From Chloroflexota bacterium (GTDB lineage: Bacteria > Chloroflexota > Anaerolineae > Aggregatilineales > Phototrophicaceae): a DNA stretch of 64,000 nucleotides. Below the pieces are notes generated by a model. The model did not search any database, had not been told where the DNA came from, and was given only the letters and a program-made list of their open reading frames with translations. This document shows, piece by piece, positions 26,803 through 35,086 of this stretch (position 1 is the stretch's first letter; each line of letters starts with the position of its first letter). The stretch spans positions 248,001 through 312,000 of the forward strand of contig JAIUNI010000003.1 in the NCBI GenBank assembly GCA_020161935.1, in the 5' to 3' direction. Made by a program: the position numbers and the translations under genes.

Positions 26803-27474
26803 CTATGAAGTTGTTTTAGGTAGTGGTTCCCGCAGGAATTGATAAAGCCCCGCTCCAATCACCGCACCGAGGATAGGTGCCAGCCAGTAAATCCACTGGT
26901 TTTCCCACACTCCTGCAATCAGGCTTGGACCGAACGAGCGCGCCGGGTTCATGGACGCGCCGCTGATGGGTCCACCCCACATCGCGTCGAGCGCTACAGT
27001 CAAGCCAATGGCGAGTGCAGCAGGGGTGCCAATGGCTCGCGTATCCGTCGCAACGGAAATAATCACAAACATCAGAACTGCCGTCAGCAGAACTTCCAAC
27101 GCGAAAGATTGGAGGGCTGAACCAGCAGGGATTGTTGCACCTATCAGGGCTATATCACCAAATAAGAAGCGCAGGGTAATCGCTCCAAGTAAAGCCCCAA
27201 GCACTTGCGCGACCACGTAGTGCATCACCTCACGCCAGGGAAAATGACGGGTGACGGCAAACGCAATTGTGACTGCCGGATTGAAATGTGCACCGGAGAT
27301 ATGCCCGGTGGCTGCAATCATCACCGTGATGATGAAGCCGAAGGTCAGGGCAATACCGATGTGTGTCAACGCTCCGGTCTGAGCATTGACTATAATCGCG
27401 CCACAGCCAGCGGTGACTAAGGCAAATGTGCCAACGAGTTCAGCAACCGAACGACGAATGAGTTCTCGATTCAA
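26803..27474 (-). CDS. MIP-family channel (aquaporin/aquaglyceroporin)
   Basis: A 223-residue six-helix channel with both NPA boxes: GHISGAHFNPAVT near residue 62 and GGPISGASMNPARS near 180. MIP proteins in ars operons (AqpS) conduct arsenite out of the cell after arsenate reduction, and this gene is last in such an operon. The start is TTG at 27474, with GGAGGG 6 nt upstream; it overlaps the preceding stop by 4 nt (TTGA). From residues alone it could also be an ordinary water or glycerol channel; the arsenite role comes from context. Confidence 0.88.
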   Translation of the reverse strand: MNRELIRRSVAELVGTFALVTAGCGAIIVNAQTGALTHIGIALTFGFIITVMIAATGHISGAHFNPAVTIAFAVTRHFPWREVMHYVVAQVLGALLGAITLRFLFGDIALIGATIPAGSALQSFALEVLLTAVLMFVIISVATDTRAIGTPAALAIGLTVALDAMWGGPISGASMNPARSFGPSLIAGVWENQWIYWLAPILGAVIGAGLYQFLREPLPKTTS

Positions 27475-28211
27475 CCCGCACCCTCCCGCAGCATCTGAGC
27501 AAAAGGATGCGGCATTCCACCCTGTTCGGGAGTCGCTTCAATTGCTACTGCTATGCGTTCAATGTCATAGGGCACGCGAATAAATTCCACCTTCAAGTCA
27601 CGCCCGGTAGCTGTCAACACCACATAACATGCACGCGGATCATGATCCTTTGGTTTGCCAACACTGCCCGCATTCACAATTTGTCGTCCACCTGGCAGTA
27701 CCTTGTGATAGGGCAAATGCGTATGTCCACAGACCAGCACATCAGCTTTAGCGGCATCCATGATGCGCTCAAAATACTCGTCAGGACGATCCTCAAACAG
27801 ATATTCGTTGACCTTGCGTGGACTGCCATGCACGAGCAGTACCTGCAATTCGCCTAGCTGAAGCGGAATGTGCGCCGGAAGGGTTCGCAGGAAGGCTTTG
27901 TTCTCAGAAGTGGTATGAGCGTTTGTCCACGCAATCGACAGTTCACCGCGTTTGCGATCAACATCGGTCTTATAGGCACAACCGCAGTCGTCGCTGTCGT
28001 TGCCCACACCCTGATCGTAATTGCCCATCAAGGTAGGAATGTTGCGCTTGCAGATGAACTCAACCACTTCGTTCGGAAACGTCCCATAACCGACCAGATC
28101 GCCGAGGCAGTACAGGTTATCCAGTTGACGGGCTTCCATATCTCGAAAGACGGCTTCAAGGGCAGGTAGATTGGCGTGGATATCGCCAAAGATGCTAATT
28201 TGATTGCTCAA
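27471..28211 (-). CDS. Calcineurin-like metallophosphoesterase (YfcE/MJ0936 type)
   Basis: A 246-residue enzyme with the full two-metal signature: FGDIHANLPALEAV, CLGDLVGYG, MGNYDQ (GNYD in place of GNHD), VCGHTHLPY and NAGSVGKP. Such single-domain phosphoesterases hydrolyse phosphodiesters or nucleotides in the cytoplasm. Similar genes recur in arsenic operons, and one speculated role is removal of arsenylated or phosphorylated intermediates. It is coupled to the aquaporin gene by a 4-nt overlap. Substrate unknown. Confidence 0.85.
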   Translation of the reverse strand: MSNQISIFGDIHANLPALEAVFRDMEARQLDNLYCLGDLVGYGTFPNEVVEFICKRNIPTLMGNYDQGVGNDSDDCGCAYKTDVDRKRGELSIAWTNAHTTSENKAFLRTLPAHIPLQLGELQVLLVHGSPRKVNEYLFEDRPDEYFERIMDAAKADVLVCGHTHLPYHKVLPGGRQIVNAGSVGKPKDHDPRACYVVLTATGRDLKVEFIRVPYDIERIAVAIEATPEQGGMPHPFAQMLREGAG

Positions 28212-28247
28212 ATGCTTTCTTCCTTTTATTTTTATTGTTGAGTAGCG

Positions 28248-28685
28248 TTAGTCGTGATTGGTGGATAGCTGCTTAATCAAGCGGTGGACATTACCGAGAC
28301 AGCAGTCACCCTGCGGATTGCGCCAATCGCACGCACATTGACCAGATTGAATACCCACATTGATGTCATCAACAGCCGACGTTTTTCCAGTCGATTCCAA
28401 TTCCTGTTGAATAGCACCCAAACTATGATGGAAACAGTAACAAATGAGAACATCAGGATTATGTGGTTCTTTTTGGTACACCCGTTCACGAATGTCGTGT
28501 GTGTAGAAAAGCTGGTCTCCATCTTCGCTGAAGTAAACCACATCGCAGTTCGCTTCCCGGCAAAAGTAATACTGTTTATCCTGCACTGTCCGCAGACTGA
28601 CGGAGAGCATTGACTTTACAGTTGCCCCGCCAACTTTCTTGCCCTTTGTTCTGGTGATTGGACAGTATCCTGGTTGATTGTTCAT
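28248..28685 (-). CDS. Putative iron-sulfur metallochaperone (Archaeoglobus CopZ-like N-terminal type)
   Basis: A 145-residue cysteine-rich protein. An N-terminal zinc/thiol domain (GYCPITRTKGKKVGGATVKSML, then YYFCREANCDVVYF) is followed by a BFD-like [2Fe-2S] domain (LICYCFHHSLGAIQQE ... CACDWRNPQGDCCLGNVH). This pairing is that of the N-terminal half of Archaeoglobus CopZ, here without a C-terminal HMA domain. Its position between the ArsR-ArsC fusion and the phosphoesterase suggests electron or metal(loid) handling in arsenic detoxification. A clear ribosome site (GGAG) precedes the ATG. Confidence 0.78.
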   Translation of the reverse strand: MNNQPGYCPITRTKGKKVGGATVKSMLSVSLRTVQDKQYYFCREANCDVVYFSEDGDQLFYTHDIRERVYQKEPHNPDVLICYCFHHSLGAIQQELESTGKTSAVDDINVGIQSGQCACDWRNPQGDCCLGNVHRLIKQLSTNHD

Positions 28686-28697
28686 GGGAGGATCTCC

Positions 28698-29438
28698 TTA
28701 AACTGATGGGAGGGTGGAGAGAAAATACGCGATGCGAGATTTTAGCTGATAAGCCGTTCGCTCAAATACAGCCATACGTTCACCACTATCCTGAATAACA
28801 ACAGGATCAGGAAATCCCCAGTGTATTGCCGTGCCACCACCGGGAAAAGTCGGGCAGACTTCGCGGGCTTTATCGCATACAGTAATGACATAATCAAACG
28901 GTTGCCCTTCAACATCGCTCAAAGAGCGCGATTGCTGGTGGCTTATGTCTATCCCGAAATCTGCCATCGTGCGGATGGCATCCGGGTGAACTGCTGTCGG
29001 ACGACTGCCCGCACTGAGAACATCCAGCGACCCCTGACTCAGATGCCGCAGCAAACCTTCCGCCATCTGCGAACGGGCGCTGTTGTGCGTGCAAACAAAT
29101 AGGATGTGCTGGTGTTGTAACCGGGAAACATCTGTTGTCGGCAAATTTAATCCTAGCGCGGGATGCAATGCCATACCTGCTTCCAGATACATCTGGCGCA
29201 GGCGGTTCAGATCAAGACTGTAGTACACATCCCGTCCATCTGCTTCGCTTCGGCGGGTTGTCACCAGCGCATCCTCGCGCATCTTTTTCAGATGGTAGGA
29301 CACCAGATTCATCGGCTGCTGAAGCTGTGCGACCAGTTCATTGACCTGAAAATCGCTGATAGTGAGCGCTTTGAGCAGACCCCAGCGCAAATCATTCGCC
29401 AGCAGTTTGATGAACTCCGGTGGTTGAACTGCCTCCAT
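28698..29438 (-). CDS. ArsR-ArsC fusion: HTH repressor domain plus LMW-PTP-type arsenate reductase
   Basis: A 246-residue fusion. Residues ~1-95 are an ArsR-like winged helix (PEFIKLLANDLRWGLLKALTISDFQVNELVAQL, NLVSYHLKKMREDALVTTRRSE). From ~108 it is a low-molecular-weight phosphatase-type arsenate reductase with P-loop VCTHNSARSQMAEGLLR, CDKAREVCP and a late acidic HWGFPDP. The Cys of the P-loop plus the later cysteines fit the thioredoxin-coupled mechanism. No classic ArsR metal site is obvious, so sensing may be built into the reductase half. It overlaps the stand-alone arsC stop by 1 nt (TAATG). Confidence 0.85.
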   Translation of the reverse strand: MEAVQPPEFIKLLANDLRWGLLKALTISDFQVNELVAQLQQPMNLVSYHLKKMREDALVTTRRSEADGRDVYYSLDLNRLRQMYLEAGMALHPALGLNLPTTDVSRLQHQHILFVCTHNSARSQMAEGLLRHLSQGSLDVLSAGSRPTAVHPDAIRTMADFGIDISHQQSRSLSDVEGQPFDYVITVCDKAREVCPTFPGGGTAIHWGFPDPVVIQDSGERMAVFERTAYQLKSRIAYFLSTLPSV

Positions 29439-29869
29439 TAGACCGTCTCCCGTTCGGTGATCCAGCTCTGAATTTTTGCCGCAATCTGATCACGAACTTC
29501 GCGGAATTTTGCCAGTTTTTCTGCATCGGTGCCTTCAACCGCAGCCGGATCGTCAAACGGCCAGTGGAGTTTCATGCCGCGTGACCAGAGGGCATGAGGG
29601 CAGTTTTTATCCGCATGAGAACACACCGTTATCGCATAGGTAAAGTGCATAAACCCCATGTACTTGCGTACACTGTCCGAGGTCTGATTACGAATATCAA
29701 TGCCCACCTCATCCATCACCCGGATGGTAAACGGATTGATGCCTTTGGGGTCCAGCCCAGCACTGTGAACTTCAAACTGCTCGTCGGCATAGTGTCGCAG
29801 AAAAGCTTCTGCCATCTGGGAACGGGCAGAATTTCCGGTACAGAGGAACAATACACGCTGCTTCGCCAT
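29438..29869 (-). CDS. arsC: Arsenate reductase, thioredoxin-coupled (LMW-PTP type)
   Basis: A 143-residue ArsC. P-loop VLFLCTGNSARSQMAEAFLRHY, DPKGINPFTIRVMDEVGID, VCSHADKNCP carrying the redox cysteines, and HWPFDDPAA with the catalytic Asp are as in Bacillus/Staphylococcus pI258 ArsC. It reduces As(V) to As(III) in the cytoplasm, feeding the efflux proteins in this cluster. It is first in the operon that runs through the ArsR-ArsC fusion, metallochaperone, phosphoesterase and aquaporin. GGAG lies 5 nt before the ATG. Confidence 0.92.
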   Translation of the reverse strand: MAKQRVLFLCTGNSARSQMAEAFLRHYADEQFEVHSAGLDPKGINPFTIRVMDEVGIDIRNQTSDSVRKYMGFMHFTYAITVCSHADKNCPHALWSRGMKLHWPFDDPAAVEGTDAEKLAKFREVRDQIAAKIQSWITERETV

Positions 29870-29884
29870 AACTGCTCCATTTAA

Positions 29885-29915
29885 TTCAATTTAATTTGAT
29901 ACAATTTAGATTGAA
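29885..29915 (-). promoter_or_regulatory. A/T-rich candidate operator upstream of arsC
   Basis: TTCAAT (29885-29890) and ATTGAA (29910-29915) are inverted, 19 nt apart, inside a strongly A/T-rich stretch just before the arsC start. The position fits an ArsR-type operator for the fusion protein, but the arms are short. The rest of the 309-bp gap to arsM holds a hairpin at 29974-30005 and nothing else I can name. Confidence 0.35.
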
Positions 29916-29973
29916 GTATAAATCAGACTGAGCCTTATAGCAAGTGACGAGTATGTTAAGGGTAGCGAAAGCA

Positions 29974-30005
29974 AACAGCGTGTATTTAACTGAACACACG
30001 CTGTT
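29974..30005 (-). terminator. Hairpin after arsM
   Basis: AACAGCGTGT (29974-29983) and ACACGCTGTT (29996-30005) form a perfect 10-bp stem with a 12-nt loop. On the minus strand it is followed by TTGCTTTC, a weak T tract, so it may terminate arsM transcription before the arsC promoter. Confidence 0.55.
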
Positions 30006-30178
30006 GATTAAAGAGGGGATGAGTTAATGCAGTTAACCTCAACTGAAAGTGTCGGGGGTAGGAAAAAGCAGTATTGTTTTGGCTTTGTCCCCGAGCGTTA
30101 TCCCTTTTAGAGATGGATATGCCAGTTTTTATCCACAACTGGAGGGATCAACTGTCGTTACAATGAAAGTGAGTGAGA

Positions 30179-30991
30179 TTATGCTTTGATGGCATGGATG
30201 CGTGCGCTCCACAGTTTTTTGGAGATAGGCATGGCGATGCGGGTGAGGAGATGTTTGGTAAACGCACGATTCGCAAGGAAGTTCGGTAGAGCAGATGTGG
30301 CTACGGATGCCATTTGTGCGGCATCATAATATTCACGAGCGATAACACGGTATGTTTCAAACCCAGCCTTCGCCAAGCCAGATAAATATTCTGCTTCAGA
30401 AATTGCCCCGCCAGCACAGGCTACGGTTAGTAATCCACTTCGCCGTACCCAAAACGGCAGATTTTCCGCCACAATGTCGGATACGAGCATTTGACCACCC
30501 GGCTTGAGTATCCGCGCAATCTCGCTAAAGACGGTTTGCTTTTCAGGCGACAGGTTAATCACACAGTTGGAGATGACCCAATCGACGGATTGGGAGTCGA
30601 TGGGTAAGGCTTCGATCTTACCTTTTTTCACCTCAATATTGGTGAAGCCAGATCTAGCGATGTTCTTGCGGGCGAGAGCGAGCATTTCATCGGTCATGTC
30701 TACGCCTATTACTTTGCCTGTTGCGCCAACTTTGCCAGCGGCAAGGATCAGGTCAAGTCCTCCACCACAACCCAGGTCTAAAACGGTTTGCCCTGGTTGT
30801 ACTTCCGAGAAAGCTACGGGATTACCGCAGCCGAAGGATGTTTCCGCAACGCCTTCGGGGATGAGCTGCAATTCTGCGACAGAGTAACCTGCGAATTTTG
30901 CATTTCCCGTTTGAGCGACTATCCCCTTCTTGTCGCCCGTAACAGCATTTCCATATTCCTCTGCGATGTTCTCATGTGTAACGTTCATCAT
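30179..30991 (-). CDS. arsM: Arsenite S-adenosylmethionine methyltransferase
   Basis: A 270-residue class I methyltransferase with SAM motif VLDLGCGGGLDLILAA and GVDMTDEMLALARKN. The three cysteines that bind As(III) in ArsM enzymes are present: Cys55 (SFGCGNP), Cys143 (SNCVINLSP) and Cys192 (ACAGGAISEAEY), at the spacing of algal and bacterial ArsM. It converts arsenite to methylated, partly volatile species. It lies downstream of an unknown membrane protein and opposite a TetR regulator rather than under the ArsR genes. GGAG precedes the ATG. Confidence 0.93.
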   Translation of the reverse strand: MMNVTHENIAEEYGNAVTGDKKGIVAQTGNAKFAGYSVAELQLIPEGVAETSFGCGNPVAFSEVQPGQTVLDLGCGGGLDLILAAGKVGATGKVIGVDMTDEMLALARKNIARSGFTNIEVKKGKIEALPIDSQSVDWVISNCVINLSPEKQTVFSEIARILKPGGQMLVSDIVAENLPFWVRRSGLLTVACAGGAISEAEYLSGLAKAGFETYRVIAREYYDAAQMASVATSALPNFLANRAFTKHLLTRIAMPISKKLWSARIHAIKA

Positions 30992-31093
30992 ATACTCCTT
31001 GTATGTTGCTAATTCCTGGTTAACTACAATGCACTCAAAACTTGCTCAAGCTGGGTACTCTATTCACCCTAACCCATCAGGATATTAGAGGGT

Positions 31094-32197
31094 TTAATCA
31101 GCGGGATTCGCTGGTATCCGCAAAATGCTTAACAACACTCCTCCGATCCCGGCAACAAACGGCACTCCTAACCACATGTGAATCTTCCACCACAATCCTT
31201 CGCCCACTTGAGCTAAAGCACTTTGATTGAGAACAAGCATGTAGAGCAAGCCCATCATGAATGGCACACTGAAAGCAAAGAGATGGAGGCTGTTGGGATT
31301 ATTTTTGAAGCGTTTAAGCTGATGCCAGAGCAGATCAGCAAAAATGCCGGTAATGAACATTGTTACCAGTAGTCCCGGAAAGCGATTGACCTCTCCCCAG
31401 GACATAAAAAACATGAGCGCCGAATTCACGCCAATAACAAATGTCATCGTCCCTAAAGGCAAGTCCCAACGCGAGAGTAAGAAGAGCAGCATTCCAATCA
31501 ATAAGAGCGAAGGTATCGCTACACTCAAAACACCATAGACATTGGGCAGAAAGCGAGGATCTTCCAACTCGATTAGTGTTTGAGCGACCCCCGGATTGAT
31601 AATCAAAACACTGGGCGTGTTATAAAAGTGGACATACTCAGTAAAGAAGGTTAGCACTGATACAGCAAGCGTTGCTGAAAGCACAACCGGAAACATTTGA
31701 CCCCAACCCTGTCTTTGGCGTTCCTTCCAGGCAGAGCGCAAAGGTCCAGTCACGACAAGAAACCCGGATATTGCCAGCAGCAAGTGAGCAGGACTGAGAA
31801 GCGCTTCAATGTCAGCTTCTGATCCAAAAACTTCGTGCCAGGCAAAGTCGAAGATGCCTGAACCAGCAAACGCCAAAAATCCAAATAATGATAAGGCATA
31901 GCCCACCGGCAGGGCGGAACGCCAGGCATAGCCTTTCGAAACATTCCGCATTTGCGTAGCAACCAGCAGAAATCCTACAGATAACATGCCGGTGTAAAGC
32001 ACTCCATGCCAGGGCGTTAAAAAGCTTTCAAGGCTTTCCGGCAAATGGCTGTGCGCCCACCCATCGAGATAAACGCCAAAGACAAACCAGGAAGATAACA
32101 ATGCCACCCATAGATCAAACTTTACACGAGTTGGTGGAGATGTGAATTTCGCAGGTGTAGATTCTTCAAAGGCAATCGAATGATTTTTTGCGGTCAT
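31094..32197 (-). CDS. Multi-pass membrane protein of unknown function
   Basis: A 367-residue protein with about nine or ten predicted helices. I do not recognise the family with certainty. Notable charged or aromatic motifs inside helices are YLDGWAHSHLPESLESFLTPWHGVLYTG near the N-terminus, FDFAWHEVFGSEADIEALLSPAHLLL, and FFTEYVHFYN, with several histidines that could bind metal or heme. It is divergent from a TetR gene (126-bp gap) and upstream of arsM by 102 bp. A transport or membrane-oxidase role linked to arsenic methylation would be guesswork. GGAGTG stands 7 nt before the ATG. Confidence 0.6.
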   Translation of the reverse strand: MTAKNHSIAFEESTPAKFTSPPTRVKFDLWVALLSSWFVFGVYLDGWAHSHLPESLESFLTPWHGVLYTGMLSVGFLLVATQMRNVSKGYAWRSALPVGYALSLFGFLAFAGSGIFDFAWHEVFGSEADIEALLSPAHLLLAISGFLVVTGPLRSAWKERQRQGWGQMFPVVLSATLAVSVLTFFTEYVHFYNTPSVLIINPGVAQTLIELEDPRFLPNVYGVLSVAIPSLLLIGMLLFLLSRWDLPLGTMTFVIGVNSALMFFMSWGEVNRFPGLLVTMFITGIFADLLWHQLKRFKNNPNSLHLFAFSVPFMMGLLYMLVLNQSALAQVGEGLWWKIHMWLGVPFVAGIGGVLLSILRIPANPAD

Positions 32198-32323
32198 AGA
32201 TACACTCCAGTTAATTGGTTTTTCGACTTGATGTCGTATACAATACTAAAAGTAGGGTCAATGCACCGCGAAGTCAACCAGCGATTTCAATTACTTATTG
32301 CATAATGGACAGGTGTCTAAAAA

Positions 32324-32911
32324 ATGCCAGACAGAAGAGTAGAACGTACAAAACGAATGCTTCAAGAAGCCTTGATTGATCTGATCTTACAGAAGGGATA
32401 TGAGGGGATCACCATCAAAGAAATTGCTGAACATGCAAACGTTAATCACGCTACGTTTTACCTGCACTATAAAAATAAAGAGCACATTCTGGAGATTACT
32501 CTGAGAGAGACTTACGAAGCTTTAGTTCATGAACTTGCGAATGATAAGCGTTGTTGTGTTGACAGTAAGCAGGCCATGATTCAAATCTTTCACCATGTTG
32601 CCGCCCATGCTCAAATTTATCGTGTGTTGCTCAGCGTCAGTGGCGGAGTTAATTCAGCTATTATCCAGACGCGAAATTATATCGCGTCGCTTGTTCAAGG
32701 TCAGTTGATAAATTTGGCACCTCATCAGGTTGGGGCTATTCCTTACGATGTGATTGCCCACCATACAGCGGGTGCGCTGCTTGCCGTCATAAGTTGGTGG
32801 CTTGAGCATGAAATGCCCTACTCGCCCACTGTCATGGGTGAAATGAGTTGTCAGCTCTCTTCACCACCGACATTGATTGGACTGGGTTTAGCGTTTCAAG
32901 TCAGTAATTAA
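32324..32911 (+). CDS. TetR-family regulator
   Basis: A 195-residue regulator with HTH region RMLQEALIDLILQKGYEGITIKEIAEHANVNHATFYLHYKNKEHILEITL and a C-terminal helical domain typical of the TetR_C_33-like group. A cluster CCVDS follows the HTH domain (KRCCVDSKQ) and might bind thiophilic ligands. It is divergent from the membrane protein/arsM pair, so that pair is the likely target. AGGTG lies 7 nt before the ATG. Confidence 0.85.
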   Translation: MPDRRVERTKRMLQEALIDLILQKGYEGITIKEIAEHANVNHATFYLHYKNKEHILEITLRETYEALVHELANDKRCCVDSKQAMIQIFHHVAAHAQIYRVLLSVSGGVNSAIIQTRNYIASLVQGQLINLAPHQVGAIPYDVIAHHTAGALLAVISWWLEHEMPYSPTVMGEMSCQLSSPPTLIGLGLAFQVSN

Positions 32912-33074
32912 CATCATTCAATATTTATCGGTAAAGTTCCTCTCCATCGTTCCGTGCAAAGAATAGAGAACGTGTTGTTTTGCGATACTCAACTCAAAAG
33001 GGAACAAGAAAGCCTGTTTTGTCCCCTTTCCATCAATCCTCACTCTGGAGATGAGTAGTTCCTTCAGTGCAACT

Positions 33075-33299
33075 TCAGGTGGTTTGTAAAACGGGCTGTG
33101 AATGCGGTTGCCCGATTTCGGCTTCACGTCGCAGTTCAGCGCAGGTCGGACACAATAGTGGTGAACCGGGTTCAGAGGCTTTTTGGCTGTGTTCCAAACA
33201 AACTGCCACACCACAGTCATGACATATACCCACGGCGGCTTTCACATGGAAATGAGTTCCACCCGGACCAGGCGTTTTCTCACACAGATAGCAGTTCAT
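33075..33299 (-). CDS. Small zinc-ribbon protein in the acr3 operon
   Basis: A 74-residue protein from the ATG at 33299 (AAAGG 9 nt upstream). CYLCEKTPGPGGTHFHVKAAVGICHDCGVAVCLEHS and LLCPTCAELRR give about four CxxC or CxxH pairs, the pattern of DUF2180-type treble-clef/zinc-ribbon proteins. It follows acr3 by 13 bp and is likely co-transcribed. Such proteins may be zinc-binding adaptors or thiol buffers; no function is proven. Nothing further is seen between its stop and the TetR gene. Confidence 0.65.
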   Translation of the reverse strand: MNCYLCEKTPGPGGTHFHVKAAVGICHDCGVAVCLEHSQKASEPGSPLLCPTCAELRREAEIGQPHSQPVLQTT

Positions 33300-33312
33300 T
33301 TCATTGACCTTT

Positions 33313-34458
33313 CTAATCAGCACCAACATTTTGGGGTATAGCCTGAGGTTTAGATTGAGATCCAGCTTGCCAGAGCGGATCACGCGGATAGAGGCGGCGA
33401 CCCAACCAGAGCGATAAGTAGACCAGACTAATCAGGGCAGGGACTTCAATGAGCGGTCCGACGACGGTTGCCAGCGCCTCACCAGAAGCCAATCCAAATA
33501 CACCAATCGCCACCGCAATTGCCAGCTCGAAATTGTTCCCGGCGGCGGTGAAGGAAATGGTCGCCGTATCCGCGTAGGGGAACTTCAGCAGGTAGGAGAT
33601 GCCAAAGGAAACGCTGAACATGATGAGGAAATAAATCAGCAGGGGCAGTGCAATCCGCAGGACATCCAGCGGTTGGTTGAGAATGACTTCCCCCTTGAGC
33701 GAGAACATCATCACGATGGTAAACAGCAGCCCAATAATGGCTGTTGGCGATAAGCGCGGCACAAATTTCGTTTCGTACCACTCCTCGCCCTTAGTTCGGG
33801 TCAGGATCAGGCGGGTCAGGAAACCTGCTGCCAGTGGAATGCCCAGGAAAATCAGCACACTTTTGGCAATCTCGCCCATCGAGACATCCAGAGCAACGGC
33901 TGAACCGCCAAGCCAGCCCGGAACAACCGTCAGATAGAAATAGCCCAGTACGGTGTACATAACGATTTGAAAAACGGAGTTGATCGCAACCAGAACGGCG
34001 GCGTACTCGTTATCACCGCAGGCAAGCATATTCCAGATCAGCACCATGGCAATGCAGCGCGCCAATCCAACCAGAATCAAGCCCGTTCGATATTCGGGAT
34101 AATCGGGCAACAGCAGCCAGGCGAGCGCAAACATCAGCGCTGGACCGACAATCCAGTTGAGAAACAACGATGTACCTGACATCTTCCAGTTCGCCGCCAT
34201 CTCTGGCATTTTTCCGTATTTCACTTTTGCCAGCACCGGATACATCATCCACAACAGTCCGATGGCAATGGGCAGCGAAACGGTGTCCAGTTTGATGGAG
34301 TCGAGGGCGGGTCCGAGCGCTGGAAACAATTTACCCAGCCCGATCCCGATTGCCATTGCCGCAAAAATCCAGATGGGCAAGAAGCGGTCTAGCACCGAAA
34401 GTCTGCCAAAAACGCTGCTATTGCGTTGTGCAGGAATGCTGGCTGATGGATGACTCAT
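33313..34458 (-). CDS. acr3: Arsenite efflux transporter, ACR3 family
   Basis: A 381-residue ten-helix transporter. Motifs LWMMYPVLAKVKYGKM, LNWIVGPALMFALAW, GLARCIAMVLIWN with the essential Cys in helix 4, and FTAAGNNFELAIAVAIGVFG with the conserved Glu are diagnostic for ACR3. It exports arsenite by proton antiport. It is divergent from arsR (193-bp gap with a perfect operator-like repeat) and forms an efflux pair with ArsA, encoded on the other side. Confidence 0.95.
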   Translation of the reverse strand: MSHPSASIPAQRNSSVFGRLSVLDRFLPIWIFAAMAIGIGLGKLFPALGPALDSIKLDTVSLPIAIGLLWMMYPVLAKVKYGKMPEMAANWKMSGTSLFLNWIVGPALMFALAWLLLPDYPEYRTGLILVGLARCIAMVLIWNMLACGDNEYAAVLVAINSVFQIVMYTVLGYFYLTVVPGWLGGSAVALDVSMGEIAKSVLIFLGIPLAAGFLTRLILTRTKGEEWYETKFVPRLSPTAIIGLLFTIVMMFSLKGEVILNQPLDVLRIALPLLIYFLIMFSVSFGISYLLKFPYADTATISFTAAGNNFELAIAVAIGVFGLASGEALATVVGPLIEVPALISLVYLSLWLGRRLYPRDPLWQAGSQSKPQAIPQNVGAD

Positions 34459-34563
34459 GCTATTCTCCTCTCAGATTGATCGGCTAAACATGAATTCAGT
34501 CTAGCACCCGATAGACACTTGATTTCAGTGTTACATGTCATCGGCAATCGTGATGAAAAGCAC

Positions 34564-34583
34564 ATATAGAAAGTCTTCTATAT
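34564..34583. promoter_or_regulatory. ArsR operator candidate between acr3 and arsR
   Basis: ATATAGAA (34564-34571) and TTCTATAT (34576-34583) are exact inverted repeats around AGTC, in the divergent acr3/arsR region. The half-site TTCTATAT returns at 35057-35064 before arsD, suggesting that the same repressor controls both sides and the inner promoter. Confidence 0.65.
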
Positions 34584-34650
34584 AAGGTATCCTCTATGTA
34601 TGAGGGCGGGATGTTCATAGATTGAAAGCCACAGGCAGAGAGGAAATGAG

Positions 34651-35022
34651 ATGGATACGCTCACGGTGCAACCTGTCATCACAACCGAAAACGAAGTTTA
34701 CGTCTGCAATCCTGATGTTCACCTTCGCCTAGGTGAGACGGAAACCGATCAGTTCGCCGCAGCATTCAAAGCGCTCAGTAATCCGGTTCGTCTGCAAATG
34801 ATCGACCTGATTAGTCAGGGAGGTGGGCAGGTCTGTGGCTGCGACATCGAGCGGCATTTTGAACTCACTCAACCGACGATTTCACACCATCTGAAAGTGT
34901 TACGAGATGCGGGACTCATTCAGTCCGAGGCGCGGGGTGTATGGGTTTTTCATCGGCTCAACTCATCCATGCTCACGGCTTTACAGGGCTTGCTCATGCT
35001 GGTCAACAATACCGGGCGTTAG
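34651..35022 (+). CDS. arsR: ArsR-family arsenic-responsive repressor
   Basis: A 123-residue winged-helix protein: ETDQFAAAFKALSNPVRLQMIDLISQ, then VCGCDIERHFELTQPTISHHLKVLRDAGLIQSEARGVWVFHRLN. The VCGCDI pair at the start of helix 3 is the usual ArsR arsenite-binding type (E. coli has ELCVCDL), and an additional N-terminal Cys (VYVCNPD) could complete a three-thiol site. It represses the divergent acr3 genes and the downstream arsDA operon until As(III) binds. Confidence 0.93.
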   Translation: MDTLTVQPVITTENEVYVCNPDVHLRLGETETDQFAAAFKALSNPVRLQMIDLISQGGGQVCGCDIERHFELTQPTISHHLKVLRDAGLIQSEARGVWVFHRLNSSMLTALQGLLMLVNNTGR

Positions 35023-35056
35023 TCACGCCCTTTTTTGCTGTTTTACATCGAAGTGT

Positions 35057-35064
35057 TTCTATAT
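35057..35064. promoter_or_regulatory. Second ArsR half-site before arsD
   Basis: TTCTATAT repeats one arm of the operator at 34564-34583, in the 64-bp gap between arsR and arsD, with GAAGGAGT acting as the arsD ribosome site. A lone 8-mer in A/T-rich DNA is weak evidence. Confidence 0.3.
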
Positions 35065-35086
35065 ATGTACTTGAAGGAGTCACACC

